Shown: positions 34,127 through 42,711, counted from the first letter of the stretch. The stretch is 52,017 nt of DNA from an uncultured Erwinia sp. (GCA_946221915.1 CAMIKG010000028.1:1-52017), one strand, 5' to 3'. The notes: generated from the sequence alone by a model not told the origin. A program made the numbers and translations.

Positions 34127-34903
34127 TTAGCCGGAAAGTTTCTCACGCGCATTATTCAGCGCACGATAGTCCCCGCCTAATTCCTGAGTGGCATTGATGG
34201 CGCTCTGGAAAAGAGCACCCAGCATTCTCTGCATCTCTTTGCGGGTAAATCTGTCCCGCGGTCCCGACAACGTCAGCGCTCCCTGTAAAATACCGCCGAC
34301 GCCAAAAACCGGAACGGAAACGGATGCGGTTTCCGGGTCGCGCTCGCCGAATGAATCAGCCCAGTGTTGTTGGCGTATGGCATCAAACTGAGAGTTATCA
34401 GCGTGGGTAAATGCATTTAATATTTTGCCCGAAGCACCATACTGCAAGGGGAAACGATCCCCTTCACGTATGGATACGCGCACCGCACGACTGGGTTCCA
34501 CACGATAAAGGATCACGCGCCAGTCCTTATCAAGGATATAGAAAGATGAGGTCTCACCACTGACTGCGGATAAATGCTCCAGGTGAGGTAGCAGAACATC
34601 GCGCAGGCGAAACGATGCCTGATAGAGTGATGACAATCTCAACGGTTCCGGACCAACGCTGTAACGCCCATCAAGCGATTTTCTGATAAACCCTGCTTTT
34701 TCCAGAGAACTTAACAGGCGAAGTATTGTGCTTTTGTAAAAACCGGTTCGCCGGGCGATCTCCGCCAGGGTCATGAGCGGAGCATCTTTATCAAAAACTG
34801 ACATAATGGCGAAAGCCCTGTCGACCGCTGCGGCTCCGCCCTCGCCTGATGTTTTGCGATCTTTTGCAGGTTGAGTTGAAGGCGCGGCATCATCTTCAGT
34901 CAT
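34127..34903 (-). CDS. IclR family transcriptional regulator
   Basis: A regulator of about 258 residues: N-terminal winged HTH (ALAIMSVFDKDAPLMTLAEIARRTGFYKSTILRLLSSLEKAG, around 30-75, described here by its first and last parts) and a C-terminal IclR effector domain that binds small organic acids. The start at 34903 has GGAG upstream; the ATG 12 bases earlier has none. It lies beyond the terminator of the MFS/CoA-transferase operon but on the same strand, and most likely controls that operon and the divergent lactonase/CitMHS genes. Confidence 0.86.
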   Translation of the reverse strand: MTEDDAAPSTQPAKDRKTSGEGGAAAVDRAFAIMSVFDKDAPLMTLAEIARRTGFYKSTILRLLSSLEKAGFIRKSLDGRYSVGPEPLRLSSLYQASFRLRDVLLPHLEHLSAVSGETSSFYILDKDWRVILYRVEPSRAVRVSIREGDRFPLQYGASGKILNAFTHADNSQFDAIRQQHWADSFGERDPETASVSVPVFGVGGILQGALTLSGPRDRFTRKEMQRMLGALFQSAINATQELGGDYRALNNAREKLSG

Positions 34904-34920
34904 CAGAAACTCCATTATGC

Positions 34921-34944
34921 AAAAAAAGCCCCGTAAGCAGGGGC
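34921..34944 (-). terminator. Rho-independent terminator after the MFS gene
   Basis: GCCCC (34928-34932) pairs with GGGGC (34940-34944). Seven A bases at 34921-34927 give a U7 run on the minus strand, directly upstream of the IclR start. It ends the MFS/CoA-transferase/lyase operon. Confidence 0.82.
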
Positions 34945-35041
34945 GAATTGTTCATAACTTAATGAACACAATAAGGAATTTCAAGTCAGATACGCTATCC
35001 ACTTATGGTAAGCGCATGATTTATGACTTTTATTTAACGAG

Positions 35042-36373
35042 TTAAGTTTTTATATGCGCACCTTCCGGTAGTCTGAACAGCATTAACAGGGCAAGAAATG
35101 CAGCAAAGAGAATAATGCAGCCCATCAGCATCATTCCTGCACTGAAGGAGTGGGTCATCTCTCTGGCAATGCCCATCAGAAAAGGCCCGGCAAAACCACC
35201 AAGGGCACCAACCGAATTAATCAGGGCAATGCCTCCCGCCGCCGCCTGCCCGCTGAGAAACTTGCCAGGTAAGGTATAAAAAATGGTCTTTGCCGAAATG
35301 GTGCCCACCAGCGCTAAGGTTATTCCCACCATAGCAGGGAAAAGACTTTGTATGTAAAGAGAGAGCATGAGCGACACCGCAGCCAGAACCAGCGCGCAGA
35401 TAAGGTGCACAACGCCACGTCCCGATTTATCCACAATGCGTGCCCAGTAGATCAGACCCAGTGTAGAGAAAAAATAGGGAATGGCGGCCAGCCAGCCAAT
35501 AAGGCTGGTTTCAATGCCCTCAGCCTTGAGCATCTGCGGCAGCCAGATACCTATACCGTATGTCCCCAGAGTGAAACTGAATGTAATGCCACTGAGAATC
35601 CATACCCGTATGTCCCTGAGCGCGGTGCGAAAATTCTCTTTTTTATTTTCGCCAGACTGCTCAGCGTGCTTCAGCCGAGTGAAAGTCGCCTTGTCGTGTG
35701 GCGAGAGCCATGCCGCCTCTTCAGGTTTATCTGCCAGATAACGTAGCGTCAGCAAGCCCAGAGCACAGGCAGGCAGCCCCTCAATAATGAACATCCACTG
35801 CCAGCCCTCCATACCGAGAAAGCCATGCAGCTGTAGTAAGCTCGTTGACAGCGGACCACCAATCAGAAAGGAGATAGGCGTAGCGACGGTAAACCATGCC
35901 AGCACACGAGTACGGAACTGCACCGGGAACCAGATGCTGAGAAAATAAATCACACCCGGAAAAAAACCCGCTTCAGCCACGCCGAGCAAAAAGCGCAAAA
36001 TATAAAAACTCCACGGCCCAGCGACCAGCGCCATCGCTGCTGCTACCAGTCCCCAGCTGATCATGATTCTGGCCAGCCAGACGCGGGCGCCAAAGCGATA
36101 CATTGCAAGATTGCTGGGGACTTCACACAGGCAATAACCGAGGAACATGATACCGGCCCCCAGCCCAAACTGTGAGGCGCTGAGACCCAGCTGAGAACTC
36201 ATCTGCAGCGCAGCGTAGCCCACGCTGGTGCGGTCGAGATAATTAAAAAAATACGCCAGTCCCAGTAAGGGAATCAGTCGCCAGGCTGCTTTCATCAGTA
36301 CCCGGTGCTCTTCGCGTGTGAGCGGCGCGATACCGCCCTGCGCACTCACTGCAGGATGCGATGTTTCAGACAT
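35042..36373 (-). CDS. MFS transporter, anion:cation symporter (ACS) type
   Basis: A 443-residue inner-membrane MFS protein with 12 helices. The loop after TM1 carries YFFNYLDRTSVGYAALQM, characteristic of the ACS family that imports organic anions such as tartrate, phthalate or hexuronates. It is the last gene of the operon lyase-CoA-transferase-MFS and is expected to import the acid that those enzymes process. The tightly adjacent catabolic enzymes make a carboxylic-acid substrate likely, but its identity is not visible. Confidence 0.87.
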   Translation of the reverse strand: MSETSHPAVSAQGGIAPLTREEHRVLMKAAWRLIPLLGLAYFFNYLDRTSVGYAALQMSSQLGLSASQFGLGAGIMFLGYCLCEVPSNLAMYRFGARVWLARIMISWGLVAAAMALVAGPWSFYILRFLLGVAEAGFFPGVIYFLSIWFPVQFRTRVLAWFTVATPISFLIGGPLSTSLLQLHGFLGMEGWQWMFIIEGLPACALGLLTLRYLADKPEEAAWLSPHDKATFTRLKHAEQSGENKKENFRTALRDIRVWILSGITFSFTLGTYGIGIWLPQMLKAEGIETSLIGWLAAIPYFFSTLGLIYWARIVDKSGRGVVHLICALVLAAVSLMLSLYIQSLFPAMVGITLALVGTISAKTIFYTLPGKFLSGQAAAGGIALINSVGALGGFAGPFLMGIAREMTHSFSAGMMLMGCIILFAAFLALLMLFRLPEGAHIKT

Positions 36374-36432
36374 ACAATGCCTCGATTGCAGGAACAGAAG
36401 AAAAGTGATTTGCCCGCCAGGCGGGCTTATTG

Positions 36433-37638
36433 TTATTCAGGCATCGTGAACACTATGCCGTTTTTCTGCATTTCTTTTATGGTTTCAGGGGGATAACCCA
36501 GCCCGGAGAGTATCGCCTGACTATCACGTCCTGCCGCGGGGACATCAATACGCGCGCCGAACCGCTGACCATCCATTTCAAACGGCAACATGGGGATATT
36601 GACTTTTTCACCGTCAGGTAACGTCACTTCTGTCATCCCCCCCGACTCATTAAGATGAACATCCTCAAACAGGTCATCAGGGCGACGGATGGGTGAATAC
36701 GGCAGGCCGAACTCTTCGCACAGTGCCATGACATCAACCTTGGCCATCGACAATATATGCTGGCGAATAACAGGCAAAATCCTGTCGCGCGCCTTCACCC
36801 GCTGATTGTTGGTGTCCAGTTCTCTGTCTGCGGCAAAATCATGCATTTCAAATGCTTCACAAAAGATCTTCCACTGGGTATCACTGACGACACCAATAAA
36901 CACCTGTTCATTTTCCCGGGTAGTAAAAATGTCATACACCGCCCACGCGGAAAGGCGGTTTGGCATTGGCGCAGCCGATTTGCCGGTGACCGCTTTTTGC
37001 ATCATGTGCTGCGCGACCAGAAAAGCAGAGTTTTCATATAACCCCGTCTGGACAAACTGTCCTTTTCCGCTCTGGCCGCGCTGAAGCAGCGCGGCCAGCA
37101 CGGTAATGGCGCTGAACATCCCACCCATAACGTCATTGACGGAGGCGCCGGCGCGCAGCGGTCTTCCCTCTGGCCCGGTCATATAGGCAAGACCGGTCAT
37201 CATCTGAACCACTTCATCCAGGGCGGTGCGATTCTCATATGGACCGGGCAGAAACCCCTTCATTGAGCTGTAGATGATATCTGGTTTAATGGCTTTTACC
37301 GCAGCGTATCCCAGGCCAATTTTTTCCATTGCGCCGGGACGGAAGTTTTCGGTGAACACATCCGCCGTTGCGATAAGTTTTTTAACCGCTTCAATTCCTT
37401 CAGGAGATTTGATATCGATTGCCAGGCTTTTTTTATTGCGGTTGTACGTCATCCAGTATCCCGCGCCGGACCCTGTCAGGCGGCGCGTATTATCGCCCTG
37501 CGGTGCAGGTTCTACCTTAATAACTTCCGCGCCAAGATCGGCGAGGAGCAGTCCACAGGTTGGTCCCATCACCATATGAACAAACTCAACAACTCTGATC
37601 CCTTCCAGCGGCAGTTTTTTTTCTGGTTGTACAGTCAT
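36433..37638 (-). CDS. CaiB/BaiF-type (family III) CoA-transferase
   Basis: A 401-residue family III CoA-transferase. It begins LEGIRVVEFVHMVMGPTCGLLLADLGAEVIKVE, a hallmark of the family, and continues with NRNKKSLAID and RPGAMEKIGLGY. The catalytic Asp is expected in the SVNDVMGGMFSA region near residue 167. It attaches CoA to a carboxylic acid from a donor acyl-CoA. Its ATG overlaps the stop of the lyase gene by one base, so the two are co-translated. Together they suggest activation of an acid as its CoA ester followed by C-C cleavage. Confidence 0.88.
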   Translation of the reverse strand: MTVQPEKKLPLEGIRVVEFVHMVMGPTCGLLLADLGAEVIKVEPAPQGDNTRRLTGSGAGYWMTYNRNKKSLAIDIKSPEGIEAVKKLIATADVFTENFRPGAMEKIGLGYAAVKAIKPDIIYSSMKGFLPGPYENRTALDEVVQMMTGLAYMTGPEGRPLRAGASVNDVMGGMFSAITVLAALLQRGQSGKGQFVQTGLYENSAFLVAQHMMQKAVTGKSAAPMPNRLSAWAVYDIFTTRENEQVFIGVVSDTQWKIFCEAFEMHDFAADRELDTNNQRVKARDRILPVIRQHILSMAKVDVMALCEEFGLPYSPIRRPDDLFEDVHLNESGGMTEVTLPDGEKVNIPMLPFEMDGQRFGARIDVPAAGRDSQAILSGLGYPPETIKEMQKNGIVFTMPE

Positions 37639-38576
37639 TATTTTTCCCCTGCATAGTGGAAGTTTTTGCCCACGCCAGCATCCGGAATAAATCCATAAAG
37701 CTGTTCTCCCGGCAGCCCGCGGCTCAATGTTTCACGCGCAACGAGAAGTTTCTCAATATTGATTCCGGTGCGCAGTCCCATGGATTCGAGCAGATATACG
37801 AGATCTTCAGTGACGATATTGCCGGAGGCGCCGGGTGCGTAAGGACAGCCTCCGATTCCTCCCAGTGAGGCGTCAAAGGTGGTTACACCTGCATCAAGCG
37901 CCGAAAGCACATTGGCCAGCCCCTGGCCGCGCGTATTATGAAAGTGGGCACTGCCAGCCAGGGCGCCGATCTCCTCCTTCAGCCTGACAAACAGACGATG
38001 CACCTGTACTGGGTTGCCATAGCCGACGGTGTCAGCCAGCCCAACCTCATCCACGCCCAGTTCGGCCATGGTATGCGCAATGCGTAACACATTGTCTTCA
38101 TGAACCACTCCCTGAATGGTGCAGCCAAATACGGTAGACAGCCCTGCTTCTATTTCAATTTCAGGATGATGTTCATTGCGGTATGCGACGATTTTTGCGA
38201 CTTCTGCGAAAATTTGCTCATGTGTTTTATTCACATTGGCCAGCGAATGAGGTTCGCTGACGGAAACAGGAATCGTGACTTTTTGCACCCCGGCTGCAAA
38301 TGCGTCCTGTGCGCCTCGCAAGTTGGGAACTAATGCCGTGACAAACAAATCGGGCAGTGTACGCGCATAACTGACAATTTCTGCGGTATCAGCCATCTGC
38401 GGCAGAAGTTTGCGCGAGACAAATGACCCGACCTCAATCTCTTTTACTCCGGCTGCCGCCAGATCTGTTATCCACTGCTTTTTGTTTTCCGTTTGCATTA
38501 CCGCGCTGATGCTTTGCAGACCATCTCGCGGTCCGACTTCACTGATAAGAATATCGATGCTTGCTGGCTGGCTCAT
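37638..38576 (-). CDS. HMG-CoA lyase family enzyme
   Basis: A 312-residue TIM-barrel lyase of the HMGL-like family. The start ILISEVGPRDGLQS, the metal site in the HFHNTRGQGLANV region and the signature SLGGIGGCPYAPGASGNIVTEDLVYLLE, which holds the catalytic Cys, match 3-hydroxy-3-methylglutaryl-CoA lyase. Real HMG-CoA lyases yield acetyl-CoA and acetoacetate; relatives cleave citramalyl-CoA or other 3-hydroxyacyl-CoAs. No other leucine-degradation gene is nearby, so the substrate may be an imported 3-hydroxy dicarboxylate. First gene of the minus-strand operon, divergent from the lactonase gene. Confidence 0.87.
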   Translation of the reverse strand: MSQPASIDILISEVGPRDGLQSISAVMQTENKKQWITDLAAAGVKEIEVGSFVSRKLLPQMADTAEIVSYARTLPDLFVTALVPNLRGAQDAFAAGVQKVTIPVSVSEPHSLANVNKTHEQIFAEVAKIVAYRNEHHPEIEIEAGLSTVFGCTIQGVVHEDNVLRIAHTMAELGVDEVGLADTVGYGNPVQVHRLFVRLKEEIGALAGSAHFHNTRGQGLANVLSALDAGVTTFDASLGGIGGCPYAPGASGNIVTEDLVYLLESMGLRTGINIEKLLVARETLSRGLPGEQLYGFIPDAGVGKNFHYAGEK

Positions 38577-38804
38577 TTTTACTCCTGGCCTAATCAGAGA
38601 CTGCCTGCCGCAGCCCCTGCGTTCTATCTGACAAAACGATGTTCTGTTATACTTTTGTTGTATTTTTGTTTCGTGTCAATCAGGGTTTATGGGATCGCGC
38701 AGTTACTGCGAGTCAAGTCACACTTAGGCAGTGCAGTTCTCGCCAGGCTTTCACCAGCCCTGGCACGCAGATTCAGTTATTGTTTTTATCAGGAGCAGGT
38801 CAAA

Positions 38805-39731
38805 ATGAGCTTATTCCCCGCCCCCGCCAGTCGAAAATGCGAGTTGTACAGCACCATGCCCACAGAGTTTTACCGTTCAGGTGACTCAGAATGGGTTCGC
38901 GCTAATAAGCCAGGGCAGCACGTTACCTCGTTCATTGAGGGCCCAGCGTTTGACCGTGATGGCAGGCTTTATGTCACGGATATCCCTTACGGAAGAATTT
39001 TTAGTATTGATGATTCAGGCATCTGGACACTAATCCGGCAGTACGAGGGCTGGCCGAACGGACTGGCAATTCATAAAGATGGGCGGCTTTTTATCGCTGA
39101 CTACCGGCTTGGCATACTGGCGCTGGACCCTGCCAGCCTGGCAATTTCATCGGTACTTAGCCACGTCCGCAGTGAAAGTTTTAAGGGCGTGAACGATCTA
39201 TTTTTCGATCCCTGTGGTCGTCTCTATTTTACCGACCAGGGTCAGACAGGCATGCAGGACCCTACCGGCCGCGTCTATCGTTACAATCTTTCAGCTACTC
39301 ATCTCGAATGCCTGCTCTCTAACGGCCCCAGCCCTAACGGACTGGTACTGGATCATGACGGAAAAGCGCTGCTGGTGGCGATGACACGCGGAAATGCGGT
39401 GTGGCGACTCCCAATATCTTTTGATGGGCCATCCGCCAAAGTCGGAATTTTTGCAGCGATGGCAGGTGGGGTAAGCGGCGCAGACGGCATGGCGCTGGAT
39501 ATGGAGGGCAATGTGTACGTTTGCGATGCCGGACACGGTTGTGTCTGGGTGTTTAACAAGCGTGGCGTGCCACTTTTTCGCTATGACAGCTGCACAGAAG
39601 GTATGACCTTAACCAATATTGCCTTTGGTGGAAAAGACAACACCAGAGCTTATGTCACTGATTCTTCTACCGGATCAATTCAGACATTTGCCGCTCTCGC
39701 GCCAGGCGTCAGGCTCTTTTCCCATTATTGA
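38805..39731 (+). CDS. SMP-30/gluconolactonase family hydrolase
   Basis: A 308-residue six-bladed beta-propeller of the SMP-30/gluconolactonase/LRE family, which hydrolyses sugar or dicarboxylate lactones with a divalent metal. Typical phrases: FIEGPAFDRDGRLYVTDIPYGRIF, GVNDLFFDPCGRLYFTDQG, PSPNGLVLDHDGKALLVAMTRGNAVWRL and GADGMALDMEGNVYVCDAG. The start at 38805 has AGGAGCAGGT upstream; the frame is open back to 38493, but that part runs through the promoter region and the lyase gene. It diverges from the CoA-transferase operon and precedes the CitMHS gene. Confidence 0.86.
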   Translation: MSLFPAPASRKCELYSTMPTEFYRSGDSEWVRANKPGQHVTSFIEGPAFDRDGRLYVTDIPYGRIFSIDDSGIWTLIRQYEGWPNGLAIHKDGRLFIADYRLGILALDPASLAISSVLSHVRSESFKGVNDLFFDPCGRLYFTDQGQTGMQDPTGRVYRYNLSATHLECLLSNGPSPNGLVLDHDGKALLVAMTRGNAVWRLPISFDGPSAKVGIFAAMAGGVSGADGMALDMEGNVYVCDAGHGCVWVFNKRGVPLFRYDSCTEGMTLTNIAFGGKDNTRAYVTDSSTGSIQTFAALAPGVRLFSHY

Positions 39732-39911
39732 TCTCCCTACCTGACACACCGAATTACGGGTGTGTCAGGACCGCCTCAGGCCAGAGAAATTCGATCCAGC
39801 TCAATAATATTACATTTCATTTACATCCTTTCTTGACGCACGACCGCCTCTCCCGCAACAGTAAAAAAGAACGACATTCTTCATTACAGAACAATCACCA
39901 ACTAAAAGGTA

Positions 39912-41207
39912 ATGCCTGTGACAATATTGAGCTATCTCATGATAGGCGTGTTTATGTTTCTCATCATGACGCGTCGACTTTCTGCACTGCTTGCATTAAT
40001 CCTCGTTCCCGTTGTGTTTGCTCTCGTCGCAGGTTTTCATGCAGAACTCGGCAAAATGATGATGGACGGCGTCAAGCTGCTGGCGCCAACCGGGGTAATG
40101 TTAACGTTTGCCATTCTGTACTTTTGCGTCATGACTGATGCGGGTCTGTTTGACCCATTTATCAGGCTAATCGTACGCTTATCTAAAGGCGATCCGCTCA
40201 AAGTCGTCGTAGGAACGGCCATACTGGGCATTAGTGTCGCACTGGATGGTGACGGCGCCACGACCTATCTGATTTGTACTGCAGCACTTTTACCGCTCTA
40301 CCGGCGCCTTGGAATCAAACTTCAGTACATGGCAACGGTACTTCTGCTCTCGATTGGCGTTATGAATATGCTGCCCTGGGGAGGCCCGACTGCCCGGGCC
40401 GCCAGTGCGATGAAAGTGGATGTAGGGGAATTATTTATGTACTTGTTGCCCGTCATGCTTTTTGGTCTTGCCTGGGTGCTAATGGTCTCCGTGATATTCG
40501 GCTTACGCGAGCGCCGTCGGCTGGGCATTGTTCATCTCGATATGAGCGAAGAAACACAGCTGCGAACTTCGGTGAAGGATTACCGTTACCTTGTTAACTC
40601 ACTGCTAACGACTTCATTACTGATCATGCTCATTATGGGTACCTTACCGATGGCCACGCTGTTTATGATCGCTTTTGCGCTGGCTATGCTGATTAACTTT
40701 CCCGACCTCAAAAAGCAGAAGGAAATTATCGCCAAACATGCGGATAACGTGCTGGCTATTGTGTCACTTATTTTCGCGGCGGGGATCTTTACGGGCATAC
40801 TTTCTGGCACGGGTATGGTCGATGCCATGTCAAACAGCCTGGTGAATTCATTACCCCCTTCTGCCGGGCCTTGGTTAGGTATAATTACTGCACTTATTAG
40901 TATGCCTTTTACTTTCTTTATGACCAATGATGCTTTTTATTTTGGCGTTCTGCCCATTCTTGCGCAGACAGCGGTCAGCTATGGCATAACACCGATGCAG
41001 ATGGCGATTGCTTCACTTATTGGTCAGCCCGTTCATCTGTTAAGCCCACTTGTCGCCTCGACTTATCTTCTTGTCGGTATTCTCGATCTGGACTACGGTA
41101 TGAATCAGCGGGCAAGTCTTAAATGGGCGGTAGGAACAGTAATATGCATGTTAGCTGGCGCAATTGTATTAGGGATACTTCCACTGGCAGGTTCAACAGG
41201 ACTGTGA
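39912..41207 (+). CDS. CitMHS family (citrate-Mg2+:H+ symporter type) transporter
   Basis: A 431-residue, strongly hydrophobic protein with about 11-12 helices, matching the CitMHS family known from Bacillus CitM. Seen: MLTFAILYFCVMTDAGLFDP, the loop GISVALDGDGATTYLI, LPWGGPTARAASAM, and FMTNDAFYFGVLPILAQTA. Family members import metal-complexed citrate or related tri/dicarboxylates. It lies 180 bases after the lactonase gene on the same strand. A second carboxylate importer in this cluster beside the ACS-type MFS suggests two entry forms or two substrates. Confidence 0.87.
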   Translation: MPVTILSYLMIGVFMFLIMTRRLSALLALILVPVVFALVAGFHAELGKMMMDGVKLLAPTGVMLTFAILYFCVMTDAGLFDPFIRLIVRLSKGDPLKVVVGTAILGISVALDGDGATTYLICTAALLPLYRRLGIKLQYMATVLLLSIGVMNMLPWGGPTARAASAMKVDVGELFMYLLPVMLFGLAWVLMVSVIFGLRERRRLGIVHLDMSEETQLRTSVKDYRYLVNSLLTTSLLIMLIMGTLPMATLFMIAFALAMLINFPDLKKQKEIIAKHADNVLAIVSLIFAAGIFTGILSGTGMVDAMSNSLVNSLPPSAGPWLGIITALISMPFTFFMTNDAFYFGVLPILAQTAVSYGITPMQMAIASLIGQPVHLLSPLVASTYLLVGILDLDYGMNQRASLKWAVGTVICMLAGAIVLGILPLAGSTGL

Positions 41208-41393
41208 AGAAAATTCTGACTACAAATAGTGAGTTCAATCTGAATTACTTTGCCGCGCTGGAAAATCAATAATAAGAGAAGCTTGAAACTTCTGGTGAAT
41301 CAAGGTGGAAAGGATGTGAGTATAAAAATGAGTACAAGAATACACCCATTAAAAATAAGTGATTAAATACAAACATTTAAATCGAAAATTACG

Positions 41394-41507
41394 GTTTAAC
41401 GTCTGACCCGTCCCCGCCCTGCCACGGGCGCTCATGAACCGTCATGAATGTCCGTAACCCGCTGAAAAGCCACGCATCTGCGTGGCTTTTTTGTTGCATG
41501 ACCGCTC
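41394..41507. repeat. Direct repeat copy B: ychF 3' end plus terminator
   Basis: A gapless match to 6940-7053, 102 of 114 bases by my count. It begins GTTTAACGTCTGACC, which still spells the last YchF codons Phe-Asn-Val-stop (TTT AAC GTC TGA), although no ychF coding sequence precedes it. Same orientation as copy A. Confidence 0.85.
41465..41492 (+). terminator. Second copy of the ychF terminator
   Basis: The stem AAAAGCCACGC / GCGTGGCTTTT has the loop ATCT and two further T bases. It sits about 260 bases past the CitMHS stop and shields the TetR gene from read-through. Confidence 0.82.
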
Positions 41508-41558
41508 CCCCCAGACTTGCATCCTTTCATTGTCAGAAAATACTTTTTGAGAAATCTG

Positions 41559-41587
41559 TTGACGAGGTAGAACGATCGTTCTACCTT
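41559..41587 (+). promoter_or_regulatory. TetR promoter with embedded 20-base perfect palindrome
   Basis: The -35 box TTGACG (41559-41564) and a -10-like TACCTT (41582-41587) are 17 bases apart. The perfect palindrome GGTAGAACGATCGTTCTACC (41566-41585) fills the spacer and the start of the -10 box. Repressor binding there would block RNA polymerase. The start codon follows at 41594, so the transcript is nearly leaderless. Confidence 0.82.
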
Positions 41588-41593
41588 TATCAC

Positions 41594-42169
41594 ATGAACA
41601 ATAAGCCAAACGATACCCGAGAAAAAATCCTGACGACCGCTGAGCAACTGATCTATCGCAACGGCATTCATGCCACCGGCATGGACCTTCTGGTCAAGAC
41701 CTCAGGGGTGGCAAGGAAAAGTATTTATCGCTATTTCGCGACCAAGGATGACGTGGCCGCCGCCGCGTTAAATGAACGTGATGAACGCTGGATGCACTGG
41801 TTCAGAACCGAGTGTGATAAAGGCGACACTCCTCAGGAGTGCATCCTGAATATGTTCACTGTACTCAAAAGCTGGTTTGAGTCAGATGGCTTTCGTGGCT
41901 GTGCCTTTATTAATACCGCCGGAGAAGTCGGTGACCCAGACGACCCGGTGCGGCAGATCGCCAGACTGCATAAACAAAAACTGCTGGATTACGCACTTGA
42001 ACTGACCAGCCAAATCGACATCGGACAACCGTCAGCCCTTGCCAGACAGTTGCTGATCCTGATTGAGGGCGCCATCACCATGTCGTATGTGATGGGTGAT
42101 AACAGCGCCGCCGACAGCGCAAGAGATGTCGCGCAACTGTTGCTGAAGCAGGCCTCTCACCAGGCCTGA
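41594..42169 (+). CDS. TetR/AcrR family transcriptional regulator
   Basis: A 191-residue TetR-type repressor. The N-terminal HTH is clear (REKILTTAEQLIYRNGIHATGMDLLVKTSGVARKSIYRYFATKDD, residues about 8-50). The C-terminal ligand domain includes GCAFINTAGEVGDPDDPV, common in a TetR subgroup that controls small detoxification genes. The start is at 41594, just after the palindromic operator. The open frame extends back to 41444 through repeat copy B, which is not coding. It probably represses itself and the DUF1348 gene 54 bases downstream. Confidence 0.9.
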   Translation: MNNKPNDTREKILTTAEQLIYRNGIHATGMDLLVKTSGVARKSIYRYFATKDDVAAAALNERDERWMHWFRTECDKGDTPQECILNMFTVLKSWFESDGFRGCAFINTAGEVGDPDDPVRQIARLHKQKLLDYALELTSQIDIGQPSALARQLLILIEGAITMSYVMGDNSAADSARDVAQLLLKQASHQA

Positions 42170-42223
42170 GTTTCACAAAAACTGATTTTTACTGTTATAT
42201 CCAACTATCCTGGAGGCTCTCCT

Positions 42224-42700
42224 ATGTCCGAAAAACACATTCGCCCGCCACTTCCACCTTTCACTCGCGAATCGGCGATTGAAAAAGTTCGACTCGCTGA
42301 AGACGGCTGGAACAGCCGCGATGCCGAAAAGGTATCGCTGGCCTACTCGCTGGACACCAAATGGCGTAACCGCGCCGAGTTCGCCAATAATCGTGAAGAA
42401 GCCGAAGGTTTCCTCGCGCGCAAGTGGAAAAAGGAACTGGAGTATCGTCTGATTAAGGAGCTGTGGGCATTTACTGACAACCGCATCGCCGTAAGGTACG
42501 CCTATGAATGGCATGATGACTCGGGTAACTGGTTCCGCTCTTATGGCAATGAAAACTGGGAATTTGAAGCAGATGGCCTGATGCATCGCCGCTTTGCCTG
42601 TATCAACGATATGCCGATTAAAGAGAGTGAACGTAAGTTCCACTGGCCACTGGGTCGTCGTCCGGATGATCATCCAGGGCTGTCGGAGCTTGGCCTGTAA
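42224..42700 (+). CDS. DUF1348 (NTF2-like fold) protein
   Basis: A 158-residue cytosolic protein of the DUF1348 family with a predicted SnoaL/NTF2-like cone fold. Diagnostic phrases: WNSRDAEKVSLAYSLDTKWRNRAEF, FLARKWKKELEYRLIKELWAF, NRIAVRYAYEWHDDSGNWFRSYGNENWEF and DMPIKESERKFHWPLGRRPDDHPGLSELGL (parts of one continuous family pattern). No biochemical role is established. The gene follows a TetR gene after 54 bases with a good GGAGG site, so it is probably induced by the TetR ligand. It may bind or modify a small toxic molecule. Confidence 0.88.
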   Translation: MSEKHIRPPLPPFTRESAIEKVRLAEDGWNSRDAEKVSLAYSLDTKWRNRAEFANNREEAEGFLARKWKKELEYRLIKELWAFTDNRIAVRYAYEWHDDSGNWFRSYGNENWEFEADGLMHRRFACINDMPIKESERKFHWPLGRRPDDHPGLSELGL

Positions 42701-42711
42701 GCTTTTTGATT

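Larger units (their letters stand above)
7054..41393. other. Putative accessory catabolic island between ychF-derived repeats
   Basis: About 34.3 kb bounded by the two 114-base direct repeats. It holds only metabolic, transport and regulatory genes plus arsenic-resistance remnants. No integrase, transposase or conjugation gene is visible, so either the element has lost its mobility genes or the duplication arose by another route. The boundary is seen; acquisition as one unit is an inference. Confidence 0.4.
41208..41593. other. Gap holding the second ychF-derived repeat and the TetR promoter
   Basis: No gene. 41208-41393 is AT-rich with nothing recognised. 41394-41507 is repeat copy B with an intact terminator hairpin at 41465-41490. 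41559-41587 is the promoter/operator of the following tetR-type gene. Confidence 0.7.

Noticed and set aside
38493..38804. N-terminal extension of the SMP-30 protein overlapping the lyase gene
   Set aside because: The added residues do not belong to the propeller fold, and AGGAGCAGGT precedes the ATG at 38805.
7054..41393. Presence of an integrase, transposase or phage gene within the putative island
   Set aside because: I looked for such proteins among all plausible frames and found none; the island claim rests only on the flanking repeats and content.
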